Shown: one piece after another, positions 35,228 through 45,775 of the stretch
Position numbering within the stretch: position 1 is the first letter of the stretch
Layout: every line of letters starts with the position of its first letter
Program-made: the position numbers and the translations under genes
NCBI RefSeq assembly: GCF_001858025.1
Contig: NZ_LZQD01000001.1
Location: forward strand, 1,383,151-1,447,150
DNA: 64,000 nucleotides
Reading direction: 5' to 3'
From: Trichormus sp. NMC-1
GTDB lineage: Bacteria; Cyanobacteriota; Cyanobacteriia; Cyanobacteriales; Nostocaceae
The notes under the pieces: model-generated
Told to the model about the DNA's origin: nothing
What the model saw: only the letters and a program-made list of their open reading frames with translations
The model's database searches: none

Positions 35228-37246
35228 TTAATCATGTTTCCAAATTTTAATAGTGTGATCAGCACTACCACTAATTATCGTTTTTCCATCAGGACTGAAC
35301 GCTACACAATAAACAGTTAATGAATGTTCTGAAAGAGTATTGATCAATTCTTTTGTCTCTAGATGCCAAAGCTTAATTGTTTTATCATTACTGCAACTGG
35401 CTAAAGTCTTACCATCAGGACTAAAAGCAACACTATTTACACAATTGGTATGGCCATAAAATGTGTGAATGAGTTCTCCTGTCGCTAGATCCCAAAGTTT
35501 GATTGTATTATGATCACTACCAGTGGCAAAAATTTTACCATCAGGGCTAATCGCTATAGTATTAATAGACTCTGAATTATCAGTAATGCTAATATCTACA
35601 ACGCCTGTTTTGACATTCCAGATCTTGATACTTTGATCACAACCACAGCTAATGAGATTTTCGCCATCAATACTGAAGACAATCGAGTTAATAGAATTTT
35701 TATGTGCCGTGAGAGTATAAATTAACTTTTCATCGCTTAAGTCCCATATCTTAACTGTTGTATCTAAACTTGCAGTGGCATAAGTTTTACCATCAGGACT
35801 AAAAGCAATTGCAGTTACACTACCTGAATGCTCAATGAATGTTTTACCTTTCAGAGAATGCCATAGTTTAAATGTTTTGTCATAGCTACCACTCGCCATA
35901 GTCTTTCCATCACTAGAAAAATTAACTGAGCGAACATAGTTTGAATGCCCAGTTAAGGTATGAATTATTTCACCAGTTTCTAGATTCCAAACCTTAATTT
36001 TGTGATCAGCACTGCCACTAGCAAAAGTTTTACCATCAGGGTTGATAGCAACAGAAAAAATTTGATCTGAATGCCCATCAAGTGTATTAACACAGCGCCA
36101 AAATTTTGGTCTTTCTTTTTGAGAATTGGCTGATACTTTCAATTCATTATTATAAATATTCCTATATGTTTGCCTAATTAATTTTAGCTTTTCTATCATT
36201 TTATCAGTCCATATTGAAGGAAAATCAGAACTTAAGTTAAATAACTGAGGTTCATAATTAGGGTTGATATTTAGGTAGTACCAATCTGCTAAAAATGCGG
36301 CTAATAGCTTGTGCAGAATCACAATAGTCTGCCTAATTGCTCGCCAACTCTTAGTTTCATCATTTCCTGCTTCTTCGAGTTCTCTTTTGAGTTCTTCCCA
36401 GTTCAACGGTTCAAAAGATAAAGATACTGGTTCTTGAAGTCCCCAAAATCTGACATTAAAATAAATTTCATGGTCTGTAATATCAGTGTAAATAATTGCT
36501 GTTGGTACAGCCGATAAAATCGTTTCCAACTGCTTGACTTCAGCATCGAAAACTGAACGCTCAAAATATTTACCATAAAATTCTACAGGGCAGAAATCAC
36601 TACCAAGGGGATAATACTTCTCTAAAAATAGTTTTAATTGATTGCGGATTTCTTTTTTGAGACTATCACGGAATGATATGGGAAAGTCATCGCTAATATC
36701 TGGTGGAGGCACTAACATTAATAAGCGTGGTTTCTTTTGTTCATCTACAAATATTCTTTGCGCTTCATCACGACTTAATACACCTGGCCACTTCTGCTGG
36801 TCGAAAATTCCCTGAATTTCTTGTTGTTTAAGTGCGATTTCACTCGCAGTTGTCTTTCGGCTCAAGTCTAGATATAAGATGCTTAACTTACTTCTATCTT
36901 CTATTTCTTCTTGCTTAATTTGCTGCAATCTTTCGTTTTTTCCATCTTGATATACTGTAATTTGTAAATCTGTCTCAATAGGTTTTTGTTGAATTTGCAA
37001 GAATTCTTTTTTTCTGGCTTCTCGACGATTGTAATAATCTATTTCGGCCTGAAGCACGCGTTGATCTTGTCTAACTTCCTGAATTTTGGCAGGTAAATTA
37101 ATGATATTTGCCTGAACAAACGTTTGGTTAATAAATGCTGAGATAATGCGGTTCGTGGTATGAGTAACAAAATCGACAGCAGCACCCACAGTATCAAATG
37201 CCATAGAATCTTTAAGCTGACTATTTACTATTTTTGTCAACTTCAT
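35228..37246 (-). CDS. WD40-repeat protein with unrecognised N-terminal half
   Basis: 672 aa. Residues about 385-672 form seven WD40 repeats (for example SVAINPDGKTFASGSADHKI, ending in WNLETGE or similar), enough for one closed propeller. The N-terminal 380 residues are not familiar: an initial helix, a charged coiled-coil-like stretch (residues about 55-160, many E/K/Q), then a mixed alpha/beta part with LLMLVPPPDISDDFP and a helical segment before the propeller. No kinase, NTPase or protease motif is seen. Cyanobacterial WD40 proteins often sit in signalling or defence assemblies, but no partner is adjacent. The role is unknown. Confidence 0.8.
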   Translation of the reverse strand: MKLTKIVNSQLKDSMAFDTVGAAVDFVTHTTNRIISAFINQTFVQANIINLPAKIQEVRQDQRVLQAEIDYYNRREARKKEFLQIQQKPIETDLQITVYQDGKNERLQQIKQEEIEDRSKLSILYLDLSRKTTASEIALKQQEIQGIFDQQKWPGVLSRDEAQRIFVDEQKKPRLLMLVPPPDISDDFPISFRDSLKKEIRNQLKLFLEKYYPLGSDFCPVEFYGKYFERSVFDAEVKQLETILSAVPTAIIYTDITDHEIYFNVRFWGLQEPVSLSFEPLNWEELKRELEEAGNDETKSWRAIRQTIVILHKLLAAFLADWYYLNINPNYEPQLFNLSSDFPSIWTDKMIEKLKLIRQTYRNIYNNELKVSANSQKERPKFWRCVNTLDGHSDQIFSVAINPDGKTFASGSADHKIKVWNLETGEIIHTLTGHSNYVRSVNFSSDGKTMASGSYDKTFKLWHSLKGKTFIEHSGSVTAIAFSPDGKTYATASLDTTVKIWDLSDEKLIYTLTAHKNSINSIVFSIDGENLISCGCDQSIKIWNVKTGVVDISITDNSESINTIAISPDGKIFATGSDHNTIKLWDLATGELIHTFYGHTNCVNSVAFSPDGKTLASCSNDKTIKLWHLETKELINTLSEHSLTVYCVAFSPDGKTIISGSADHTIKIWKHD

Positions 37247-37464
37247 TATGTCAACTTTATTGGTTTATGTTATCAGTGTATAGATTATGGCATTGGTATT
37301 AAATCTGTTTAATTACCCAAGAGCAAATATTCTACCCCAACAAATAAGCTCTTAAGGTGATAGTTTATTTCTTGGAGTAGATAGGGAGAATAGAGCAGAT
37401 AGGGAAAACATTTCTCGCCAATGTCACCTCAAACCTGCTCCTACAAAGGTTTTTGAAGTTTTTT

Positions 37465-38490
37465 TTAAATCGAATAATAAAGCGGGAAAGATTTAGCATC
37501 TTTAGGTTTAACGTACACACGCTCTTGTGGTTCTAACTTTAATTCATCAAAGCGATCACGTGTTAAATGTGCTGTCACCATTTGTCCATCATCTAACGCT
37601 AATTCTATTTGAATTTCCCAACCCAAATGAATCACACGGTTAACTTTAGCAGGTGCAGTTGTACCGTTAGCCACCCTTTCCACAATCACATCTTGCGGAC
37701 GTAAAAATACTTCTGGGTTGACCGAATCGAAACCGCTGCTTTGGAAAATCTTGGAAGAACTCGGTAATACGTTTACAGGACCGATAAAACTCATCACAAA
37801 CGCTGATGCAGGATGGTCGTAAATTTGGGCTGGAGTCCCTACCTGTTCAACTTTTCCTTTGTTCATCACCACAATTTCATCTGCCACTTCCATTGCTTCT
37901 TCTTGGTCGTGGGTAACAAAAACTGTGGTAACATGAACCTCATCATGGAGACGACGTAACCAAGCGCGTAAATCTTTACGAACTTTGGCATCTAATGCGC
38001 CAAATGGTTCATCTAGTAACAATACGTTAGGTTCTACAGCCAATGCTCTGGCTAAGGCTACCCTTTGTCTTTGACCACCAGAAAGTTGAGAGGGATAGCG
38101 ATCGCCTAATCCACTCAATTGTACCAATTCTAATAACTGCTCTACTCTTCCCTTAATCTTCTTTGGCGGTGCTTTGCGAATTTCTAAGCCAAAAGCGATA
38201 TTTTGTCGCACAGTCAAATGCTTAAATAGAGCATAGTGCTGAAATACAAAGCCAATATTTCGTTCTTGCACACTTTGATATGTTGCATCCTTCCCAGTCA
38301 GTAATATTTTGCCACTATCAGGCATTTCTAACCCGGATATTAATCGCAGCAGGGTAGATTTACCAGACCCAGATGGACCTAGTAACGCAACCAGTGAACC
38401 ACTATTAATTTCCAGACTCACCTGATCAACCGCTTGGAAACTGCCAAATTGCTTAGAGACATTCTCAACTACTATGCCCACTGGTTCCAC
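37465..38490 (-). CDS. cysA: Sulfate/thiosulfate ABC transporter ATP-binding protein
   Basis: 341 aa. Walker [11 protein letters not shown]-loop [14 protein letters not shown], signature [16 protein letters not shown], Walker [14 protein letters not shown] and switch His in [16 protein letters not shown]. The C-terminal TOBE region ([19 protein letters not shown]) is the CysA-type regulatory domain. It energises sulfate import with CysT/CysW, which are not in the window. No other sulfate genes are adjacent, so annotation rests on resemblance within the CysA/PotA/MalK group. Confidence 0.87.
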   Translation of the reverse strand: MEPVGIVVENVSKQFGSFQAVDQVSLEINSGSLVALLGPSGSGKSTLLRLISGLEMPDSGKILLTGKDATYQSVQERNIGFVFQHYALFKHLTVRQNIAFGLEIRKAPPKKIKGRVEQLLELVQLSGLGDRYPSQLSGGQRQRVALARALAVEPNVLLLDEPFGALDAKVRKDLRAWLRRLHDEVHVTTVFVTHDQEEAMEVADEIVVMNKGKVEQVGTPAQIYDHPASAFVMSFIGPVNVLPSSSKIFQSSGFDSVNPEVFLRPQDVIVERVANGTTAPAKVNRVIHLGWEIQIELALDDGQMVTAHLTRDRFDELKLEPQERVYVKPKDAKSFPLYYSI

Positions 38491-38566
38491 ACCTCTGTAA
38501 TTAATCTACGGCTTGCAGCTAGGATTACCGTGTTTTTATTTATATCATAAAACATTGGCTTTTGGA

Positions 38567-38689
38567 TTAATTGAATGACATAAAATTACCAACTACAACC
38601 ACCACAATCGAGAAAACTACAATCAGCACCGCTACAATGTTTTTCCATCTGACTGACTTAGAAGTTCTATAGTTACCATTGACTAATAT
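38567..38689 (-). other. Possible small single-helix membrane protein, start unclear
   Basis: An open frame on the minus strand of 40 codons reads NGNYRTSKSVRWKNIVAVL followed by a run of hydrophobic residues and GNFMSFN before TAA. A basic segment and one hydrophobic helix look like a real small membrane protein. However, no ATG, GTG or TTG precedes the basic segment in frame (TAG at 38692-38690), so the start is a non-standard codon, or the gene has decayed. It lies between cysA and chlP. Confidence 0.3.
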
Positions 38690-38811
38690 CTACCAATAAA
38701 GCTACATCACCTGTTTAAAATCGCAGTTTTCATGTCGAAATATTAAGGAATATTGCATTTTTCTCAAAACCTGAAGGGAAAGCGGCAAATCAACCAAAAG
38801 ACCGTGATACG

Positions 38812-40068
38812 ATGCTTTCGGTAAATGTGAAGATTGGGAGAAAACCTTTGACACTACGGGTTGCAGTTGTTGGTTCAGGCCCAGCTGGTTCATCTGCCGC
38901 TGAGACATTGGCAAAAGCTGGAATTGAAACTTACCTAATTGAGCGCAAGCTCGATAACGCCAAGCCATGTGGGGGAGCTATTCCCCTATGTATGGTGAGT
39001 GAATTTGACCTACCACCAGAGATCATCGACCGTCGAGTGCGGAAGATGAAAATGATATCACCATCGAATCGTGAAGTTGATATCAATCTGATAAATGAAG
39101 ATGAATATATAGGAATGTGCCGTCGGGAAGTGATGGATGGGTTCCTGCGCGACCGGGCAGCCAAATTAGGCGCAATTTTAATTAATGCCACAGTTCATAA
39201 ACTTGATATACCCACAAATAACACTGACCCCTATACCATTCATTATGTTGATCATACAGAAGGTGGAGCGCAGGGGATTGCCAAAACTTTAAAAGTGGAT
39301 TTAGTGATCGGGGCTGATGGCGCGAATTCCCGCATTGCTAAAGAAATGGATGCTGGGGATTACAATTATGCGATCGCTTTCCAAGAACGCATTCGTCTAC
39401 CCCAAGACAAAATGGACTACTACAACGACCTCGCCGAAATGTATGTTGGCGATGACGTTTCTACCGACTTCTACGCTTGGGTATTCCCCAAATATGACCA
39501 CGTAGCAGTAGGTACTGGCACAATGCACGTCAACAAAGCCAGTATCAAAAACCTGCAAGCTGGTATCCGCGCCCGTGCTTCTGAGAAATTAGCCGGCGGT
39601 AAAATCATCAAAGTAGAAGCGCATCCCATCCCCGAACATCCCCGTCCTCGTCGCGTTGTTGGACGCATAGCTTTGGTAGGAGATGCGGCTGGTTATGTTA
39701 CCAAATCCTCTGGTGAAGGTATCTATTTTGCCGCTAAATCTGGGCGGATGTGTGCTGAAACCATCGTCGAAGCTTCCAACGGTGGTGCGCGGATTCCTAC
39801 AGAACGAGACCTCAAGATTTACCTGAAGCGTTGGGATCAGAAATACGGACTCACCTACAAAGTTCTGGACATTCTCCAAAGTGTGTTCTATCGTTCCGAC
39901 GCTACTCGTGAAGCATTTGTAGAAATGTGTGGTGACATGGATGTACAGAAACTAACATTCGATAGTTATTTGTATAAAACCGTGGTTCCAGCTAACCCCA
40001 TTACTCAACTGAAAATTACTGCCAAAACTATTGGTAGCTTAATTCGGGGTAATGCTCTAGCTCCCTAA
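38812..40068 (+). CDS. chlP: Geranylgeranyl reductase
   Basis: 418 aa. The FAD-binding Rossmann motif is VAVVGSGPAGSSAAETLAKA, followed by LDNAKPCGGAIPLCMVSEFD and the second FAD motif IALVGDAAGYVTKSSGEG. It reduces geranylgeranyl to phytyl for chlorophyll and tocopherol synthesis at the membrane. Homologues usually start MTLRVAVVG; here TTG at 38845 lies at that place, so initiation may be at TTG 38845 (407 aa) rather than the ATG at 38812. The 3' end faces rpaA with a shared terminator. Confidence 0.95.
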   Translation: MLSVNVKIGRKPLTLRVAVVGSGPAGSSAAETLAKAGIETYLIERKLDNAKPCGGAIPLCMVSEFDLPPEIIDRRVRKMKMISPSNREVDINLINEDEYIGMCRREVMDGFLRDRAAKLGAILINATVHKLDIPTNNTDPYTIHYVDHTEGGAQGIAKTLKVDLVIGADGANSRIAKEMDAGDYNYAIAFQERIRLPQDKMDYYNDLAEMYVGDDVSTDFYAWVFPKYDHVAVGTGTMHVNKASIKNLQAGIRARASEKLAGGKIIKVEAHPIPEHPRPRRVVGRIALVGDAAGYVTKSSGEGIYFAAKSGRMCAETIVEASNGGARIPTERDLKIYLKRWDQKYGLTYKVLDILQSVFYRSDATREAFVEMCGDMDVQKLTFDSYLYKTVVPANPITQLKITAKTIGSLIRGNALAP

Positions 40069-40120
40069 CCGTCACTCCACGAATGAATTTAATTTTGTTC
40101 AACTACTTACTACTGTAATT

Positions 40121-40163
40121 AAATTGGCACTCCCTGAATTACTTCAGAATGGAGTGCCAATTT
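40121..40163. terminator. Bidirectional terminator between chlP and rpaA
   Basis: Thirteen-base-pair stem AAATTGGCACTCC / GGAGTGCCAATTT with an inner CTGAA/TTCAG pair. It lies between two convergent genes, with T- or A-rich ends on each side. Confidence 0.85.
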
Positions 40164-40192
40164 ATTAGATCACAGCACTATGTAGCGTTAGT

Positions 40193-40936
40193 TTACTCAA
40201 CCACTGCTGCGGCAGCCCCCTCAACCGAGGGAGGTACACTGGGTAACTCTAAACAGTATCCCGCGCCATATACTGTCTTGATATAGCGGGGATGACGAGG
40301 ATCTGGTTCGAGCTTAGTCCTTAAGTGGCGAATATGCACCCGAATTGTTTCGATGTCATCATCAGGATCGTAACCCCAAACTTCTCGCAGGATTTCACTG
40401 GGAGAAACTGTCTGACCATGACGCTGAAGCAAGCAGTGAAGTAGCTCAAATTCCAAGTGCGTCAGTTTCACAGTTTCATTGAACCAGATCGCCTCAAACC
40501 TTTCTGGAACTAAAGTAAGAAGTCCGTAACTAAGAATCTCACTGTGCTTTGCCGCTTGGGGAATGCGGTCAGTACGCCGCAACAAAGCTCGTACTCGTGC
40601 CAGCATTTCTTCAACTTCAAAAGGCTTAGTCAAGTAGTCATCTGCACCTGCATTGAAACCTTCAACCTTATATTGAGTTTGGCTCAAAGCCGTCAGCATT
40701 AAGACTGGAATCTCAGCAGTGCGGTCATCCCGACGTAGGCGTTGGCAAATGGTAAATCCATCTACTCTGGGTAACATGAGATCAAGCATGATCAAGTCTG
40801 GTTGTAGCTGGAGGGCCAGCGCCTGACCTTTAATGCCGTCTTCAGCTTGACTAACATCGTAGCCAGCCATTTCCAAGTTGACAGCAACGAGTTCTGAAAT
40901 CGCTGGGTCATCGTCTATGACAAGAATCCTCGGCAT
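40193..40936 (-). CDS. rpaA: OmpR-family response regulator RpaA (circadian output)
   Basis: 247 aa. Receiver domain with acidic pocket [10 protein letters not shown], phosphorylated Asp in [13 protein letters not shown] (near residue 53) and Lys in [13 protein letters not shown]; winged-helix domain with [20 protein letters not shown] and [15 protein letters not shown]. The sequence [20 protein letters not shown] and the [17 protein letters not shown] segment are characteristic of RpaA, the regulator phosphorylated by SasA that gates circadian and night-time expression. RpaB differs clearly. It is transcribed convergently to chlP. Confidence 0.93.
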   Translation of the reverse strand: MPRILVIDDDPAISELVAVNLEMAGYDVSQAEDGIKGQALALQLQPDLIMLDLMLPRVDGFTICQRLRRDDRTAEIPVLMLTALSQTQYKVEGFNAGADDYLTKPFEVEEMLARVRALLRRTDRIPQAAKHSEILSYGLLTLVPERFEAIWFNETVKLTHLEFELLHCLLQRHGQTVSPSEILREVWGYDPDDDIETIRVHIRHLRTKLEPDPRHPRYIKTVYGAGYCLELPSVPPSVEGAAAAVVE

Positions 40937-41090
40937 TCTTAAAAAATTATGACTACTTATTTAAGGATAAATAAGAACCTTTGAGATATTCAAAGATTGT
41001 TATTACGATTATCAAAAAGATTTAAAATCTAACATAAATATTAAGATTAAAAGGCTTTGAGATCAAGATCAATTTACACGAAATTTTGAG

Positions 41091-42176
41091 ATGATGTGTT
41101 ACTCTACCTACAATCCGCCTTATTTTCTACAAAATGGTGTGGCAATGACTGCTTACACTGCTTTGTGGGGAGGCCGTCATTGGGAAAGTACAACTGTACA
41201 TCCAGAGCCACTTTATCAGAAAGTCATCTTTTCAGGTGGGCAAGGTGTGCCAATTTTTGGTTGGGTCGCTATCCCCCCCAATGCCCACAGCACAATTATT
41301 GGTACTTATGGGATTACCGGAGAGTTAAATCAACAATGGTTTTTGCGGCTATTAGGGCGTAAGGCATACGCGCAAGGATACGCTGTGGTGTTATTTGATT
41401 GGCGAGCGCATGGTAAAACCGCAGAATTATCCCCGACTTTAACTTCCGATGGTTTGTATGAGGGTGAAGATTTTGTTCACATTGCGGCGGCCGCTGCGGC
41501 TATGGGCTGCCCAAAAAAGTTTTGGTTTACGGGGTATTCTTTAGGGGGACAATTGGCGCTGTGGGCGCTGAAAGCGGCTGTAGATTTGACGAGAGCAGAG
41601 GATTTAGGAATTAAAGAGAGTGACATTGCTGGAGGGGCGGTGATTTGTCCAAGTTTGGATTCATTGCGATCGCTCACGTATTTAGTTACTACTCCCTTTG
41701 GAAAATACGTAGAACCACGCATTGCCAGGGAATTAAAAAAACTGGCATGGAAAATACACGCTGCTCACCCTGGTAGTTTGGAAGCAGAAGCAATTGAACG
41801 AGCTAACAGCATTTGGGGATTTGACGAAGAACTAGTAATTGAACGTTTGGGTTTTGCGTCTGTAGAAGACTATTATGAAGCCAGCAGTGCTTTATATCTA
41901 TTACCTCAGTTATCAAAACCAACCTTGATTCTTTATGCTGCTGATGACCCATTATTTCATCCCGACATTATTCCCGATTTAAAAGCTGCTAGTTCCAAAA
42001 ATTCAGCTATAGATTTGTTACTCACCTCTTACGGAGGTCATGTTGGTTATATGAGTAGCAAAAAATGCCAGCGCCAAGCACAAGATCCTGACCCCTGGTG
42101 GGCTTGGAATCGCATTTTACAGTGGATAGAAGCAAAGCGTAATGATGAAGTTGATAAAGTGGCTATGGTGAGATAG
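41091..42176 (+). CDS. Alpha/beta hydrolase (YheT-like)
   Basis: 361 aa. Nucleophile elbow TGYSLGGQLALWALKAA (Ser near 157), acid in LYAADDPLFHPD and His in SYGGHVGYM complete a hydrolase triad. The VVLFDWRAHGKT loop is typical of the YheT/embryogenesis-associated group. An in-frame ATG at 41145 (MTAYTALWGGRHWEST) is another possible start. Substrate unknown. It is followed 212 bp later by hetI. Confidence 0.87.
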   Translation: MMCYSTYNPPYFLQNGVAMTAYTALWGGRHWESTTVHPEPLYQKVIFSGGQGVPIFGWVAIPPNAHSTIIGTYGITGELNQQWFLRLLGRKAYAQGYAVVLFDWRAHGKTAELSPTLTSDGLYEGEDFVHIAAAAAAMGCPKKFWFTGYSLGGQLALWALKAAVDLTRAEDLGIKESDIAGGAVICPSLDSLRSLTYLVTTPFGKYVEPRIARELKKLAWKIHAAHPGSLEAEAIERANSIWGFDEELVIERLGFASVEDYYEASSALYLLPQLSKPTLILYAADDPLFHPDIIPDLKAASSKNSAIDLLLTSYGGHVGYMSSKKCQRQAQDPDPWWAWNRILQWIEAKRNDEVDKVAMVR

Positions 42177-42388
42177 ATTAATTTTTGCAACTTCTCTATT
42201 TTTTGCTATAGGAATAATATTTGATTTTGGAAATATTATGTTTGCTGGGCAATGCCCTACGAGACTTAATATTTTTCAAATATCATTTATGATTTCAATA
42301 TTTCACTACAAAAAGAGGGATTTAGAGACTTTGCAGCAAACATCTCTAAATTGATAAAAGAGAGATTTGAGCTTTTCTTTAATTACTT

Positions 42389-43111
42389 GTGACTGTGTTT
42401 AATAATAACTGGCTACCTGCACCAACAAATTTAACTTTGTCATCGGATCATGTACATATCTGGAAAATAAATCTAAATCAGTCAGAATCACAACTGCAAT
42501 CTTCCAGAAAAACCCTATCAAGTGATGAAATTGCTCGTGCTGAAAGGTTTTATTTCCCAGAACATCGCCAGCGTTTCATTGCTGGACGGAGTAGTTTACG
42601 CTTTATTTTAGGGCGTTATTTGGGTGTTGAGCCTTCACAAGTAGAATTTGAATATCAAACACGGGGAAAACCTTTATTAGCGGCTAAATTTGCCGATAGC
42701 AACCTGTTTTTTAACTTGTCTCACTCTCAAGATTTAGCTCTGTGTGGGGTAAGTTGCACGCGGACAATAGGCGTGGATTTGGAATATATTCGCCCGATGT
42801 CGGATTTAGAAAATCTTGCTAAACGCTTCTTTTTACCCAGAGAATATGAGGTAGTCAAATCCCTTGCTTTAGATCAACAGCAACAGGTATTTTTCCGTTA
42901 CTGGACTTGCAAAGAAGCTTATTTAAAAGCAACCGGTGATGGTTTAGTTCAGTTAGAGCAAATTGAGATATTTTTAACATCAACCGAACCTGCAAAATTG
43001 CTTGTATCTGGAAATTGGAGTTTGAGAGAATTAGCACTAGCAAATAATTTCGCTGCTGCTGTTGTGGTTGCAGGTACTATTGGGGATTTGTATAGTTGGG
43101 AGATGATTTAG
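42389..43111 (+). CDS. hetI: 4'-phosphopantetheinyl transferase (Sfp type)
   Basis: 240 aa from a GTG start (GTG also at 42395). Sfp-type motifs: GRSSLRFILGRYLG, FNLSHSQDLALCGV, IGVDLEYIRPM (metal Asp/Glu) and FRYWTCKEAYLKATGDGL. It transfers phosphopantetheine from CoA to carrier proteins and would activate the ACP domains of HglE and HglB next door. The position beside hglB and an SDR matches hetI in Anabaena PCC 7120. It is convergent with the SDR gene, and the 270-bp gap holds dispersed repeats. Confidence 0.93.
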   Translation: MTVFNNNWLPAPTNLTLSSDHVHIWKINLNQSESQLQSSRKTLSSDEIARAERFYFPEHRQRFIAGRSSLRFILGRYLGVEPSQVEFEYQTRGKPLLAAKFADSNLFFNLSHSQDLALCGVSCTRTIGVDLEYIRPMSDLENLAKRFFLPREYEVVKSLALDQQQQVFFRYWTCKEAYLKATGDGLVQLEQIEIFLTSTEPAKLLVSGNWSLRELALANNFAAAVVVAGTIGDLYSWEMI

Positions 43112-43381
43112 TTCACATCTTACACCTTCCCAATCAGGGTTGGTGGGCATTGCCCTTTAACACGAAATAATCAAGTTTTTAGACTTTAATTAACATATAG
43201 CAATAACATATAGCAATTCCCATTCAAGTGAGGTACAAGCAGTAAAAATTAAACGCAGATAATTTTGTACTTCATTAGACTAGGAAACGCTATAAAACTG
43301 AGCAAAAAAATAAGTCCGTGTGGACGAACTGTAGGGATTTAGAAACTTTAGTAATTTAGAAACCATTGATAATTACCAAAA

Positions 43382-44173
43382 CTATTTATCTTCTTGCATA
43401 GTTCTCACCATTTGCGTCACCAACTTTCTCGGAAAAAATCTGACACTTTTAGCCAGTATTTTATTTAAAAGTCCGGGAATGACTATCGTCTTACCTCGCA
43501 TTAAAGCATCATAACCAAGCTGGGCAACAGTTTGAGCATCCATCATTTTCTGACCCTTAACCAGCTTAGAATCTGCCATTCCTGTTCTTTCATGAAATGC
43601 AGATACTGTTGAACCTGGACAAAGAACTGTCACCGTCACACCAGTTCCTTCCAATTCATTAGCTATAGCTTCAGAAAACGATAAAACATAAGCTTTAGTT
43701 GCAAAATAAACCGCCATTAAAGGTCCAGGTTGAAAAGCAGCAGCGGAAGAAACGTTTAATATTTTGCCCTTACCTTCTTTAACCATCTCTTTGAGAAATA
43801 ACTTAGTTAAATGGGTAAGACAAACTAAATTTACTTGCAACATTTCTAATTCAATACTCAGACTTGTTTCATTGAATAAGCCATAAGTACCAAATCCAGC
43901 ATTATTGACTAGGACATTAACTTTGATCTCAGCTTGTTGCAACTCAGTAAAAATTTCTTCAGGTGATGTTGATATAGATAAATCTTTAACGATAATCTTA
44001 GGAAAAACTTTGAATTTTTGTTGAAATTCAACATCTATTTCTGCAAGTTTTGATCTATTTCTATCTACCAAAACAAGATTGTAATTTTTGGAGGCAAAAA
44101 TACAGGCTAATTCGTAACCAATTCCACTAGCTGCCCCAGTAATCAGAGCAGTTTGTTTGTCTTGTATATTCAT
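43382..44173 (-). CDS. SDR oxidoreductase in the hetN position
   Basis: 263 aa short-chain dehydrogenase. NAD(P) motif TGAASGIGYELA (residues about 12-23), NNAG at 90-93, catalytic Ser in NVSSAAAF and YFATK. All catalytic residues are present. In Anabaena PCC 7120 the gene after hglB is hetN, whose protein carries the pattern-inhibiting RGSGR motif. Here the corresponding helix end reads KEMVKEGKGKILNVSS, so RGSGR is absent. It may be a glycolipid-modifying keto-reductase rather than the patterning HetN. The stop of hglB is 78 bp upstream. Confidence 0.85.
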   Translation of the reverse strand: MNIQDKQTALITGAASGIGYELACIFASKNYNLVLVDRNRSKLAEIDVEFQQKFKVFPKIIVKDLSISTSPEEIFTELQQAEIKVNVLVNNAGFGTYGLFNETSLSIELEMLQVNLVCLTHLTKLFLKEMVKEGKGKILNVSSAAAFQPGPLMAVYFATKAYVLSFSEAIANELEGTGVTVTVLCPGSTVSAFHERTGMADSKLVKGQKMMDAQTVAQLGYDALMRGKTIVIPGLLNKILAKSVRFFPRKLVTQMVRTMQEDK

Positions 44174-44251
44174 GTCAAAAATTTTGTGAAATTAGCCGGA
44201 AATACTGGCATTTCAGTAGGGTGAGCAATGCCCACCCTATTTACTTAATAA

Positions 44252-45775
44252 CTAAGCAAGACTCAAGAAACCAGTTTGAACTAAATAAGAAGTGTAAGTC
44301 ATCAATAATTGAGAGTCGAGTGGTGGACAAGTAATCGCAGTACCAGCTAGTGCGTCTAGAGTTTCTTGACAACTAATAATTGGTCTTCTGGCTTGCAAAT
44401 ACAAATCGGGAATAGTCAATTGTTCATCAGACCAACGCTCTAATAAAAATGGTCGCAGAGTGTATAAAGGATTATCAGGAGAAGTGACATTATTAATTAA
44501 CTCTGCTTGCCACTGTTCATAGGGAACCATCTTAATTGAAAAACCAAATGAGCGTACCCAATCCACCAAAGATGCTAAAGATGCAGGTTGAGGATGTTGT
44601 AAGTGAAAAGCCTTACCAATGGATTTTTGTTGACGTGATAAATAAACAATAGCTTTGCTGACATAATCAACAGGAGACATATCCAACATATAATCTACAT
44701 CAGGGAAAGATCCCATTTGTAGACAGCCTTTAATCATCAAATTGATAAAGTCATGGGTATTACAAATACCAGTTGTGCTATCTCCAGAAATCAAAGGTGG
44801 TCTGTAGATAGTGATAGGAAGTCCCCGACTACCAGCAATTTTTACTAACTTTTCTGACACCCATTTAGTTTGTGAGTAGCCGAGAAAAATACCTTGCCAA
44901 TCATTAAAATCTTGTTGTTCTCTAACTACTTTTCCAGCATAAGCAGTTGATTCAAAAACAGCCACACTAGAAACGTAATGAACAGGCTTTACTTTGGTTT
45001 TACAAGCCAAGCGTAAAACTTCCTGAGTTCCCAAAACGTTAGCAGTTTTTAAAGCTGAATATGGATAAACATAATTCAGCAAAGCCCCACTATGATAAAT
45101 AGTATCAATATTAGCTGCAAGGGTTTGGAACTGTTCTGAATCAATACCTAAAAGTGGCTGTGCTAAATCACCAACAATTGGGATAATTCGGGAGCTATAA
45201 CTATCATCCCAAAGTCCATATTGTTGAAGATTATTTTCTAATTTGCTTTTACCTTCTACAACATCAGTTGCACGAACTAAGCAATACATATTTGCTTGAG
45301 TTTCTTGCAATAGTCCTTTGATGATAAAAGCACCTAAATAGCCTGTACCCCCAGTCAAAAAGATATTTTTGGGGTCGCTAATAGATACCGGAGAATTACC
45401 CACCGGTTGGATAGTGGGGTCAAGGACAACTTCAGCAGCTAAATCGAGAAAAGGAGGAGCAATATTTACAGCAGCAACGGTTTTACCTTCAGAATCTTTA
45501 ATCTGAGATGTATTCGGTACTTCTTCAGATAAACGCTGGGAAAGTGAAGCAATAGTTGGATAATGCCAAAGTAGAACAGGAGAAGGTTTAAATCCTAGTA
45601 ATTGTTCTAATTTGCTGATAATAATCATGGCTTGGGCAGAATCCAAACCATAATTTTCTAAATTTTCGTCAACATCAATTTCATCAGTTGAAGTTGAAAT
45701 TACTTCAGCTAAATTAGTCACCAAGAATTTTTGAATATCTTCAGCAGAATAAGACGGTTTTAAATTCATTTTCAC
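44252..45775 (-). CDS. hglB: Heterocyst glycolipid ACP-thioester reductase
   Basis: 507 aa. An N-terminal carrier domain (residues about 8-85) has the phosphopantetheine site in [11 protein letters not shown]. The rest is a thioester reductase-type Rossmann domain: [31 protein letters not shown] and [12 protein letters not shown]. It should release the finished chain reductively as an aldehyde or alcohol, giving the fatty alcohol of the glycolipid. Also known as hetM in PCC 7120 with similar length. Its ATG overlaps the stop of the enoyl-reductase gene (ATGA), which implies coupled translation. Confidence 0.93.
   Translation of the reverse strand: MKMNLKPSYSAEDIQKFLVTNLAEVISTSTDEIDVDENLENYGLDSAQAMIIISKLEQLLGFKPSPVLLWHYPTIASLSQRLSEEVPNTSQIKDSEGKTVAAVNIAPPFLDLAAEVVLDPTIQPVGNSPVSISDPKNIFLTGGTGYLGAFIIKGLLQETQANMYCLVRATDVVEGKSKLENNLQQYGLWDDSYSSRIIPIVGDLAQPLLGIDSEQFQTLAANIDTIYHSGALLNYVYPYSALKTANVLGTQEVLRLACKTKVKPVHYVSSVAVFESTAYAGKVVREQQDFNDWQGIFLGYSQTKWVSEKLVKIAGSRGLPITIYRPPLISGDSTTGICNTHDFINLMIKGCLQMGSFPDVDYMLDMSPVDYVSKAIVYLSRQQKSIGKAFHLQHPQPASLASLVDWVRSFGFSIKMVPYEQWQAELINNVTSPDNPLYTLRPFLLERWSDEQLTIPDLYLQARRPIISCQETLDALAGTAITCPPLDSQLLMTYTSYLVQTGFLSLA

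Noticed and set aside
41091..44173. Complete canonical hetN gene
   Set aside because: The SDR at the expected place lacks RGSGR and differs from what I recall of HetN, so the hetN symbol is not used.
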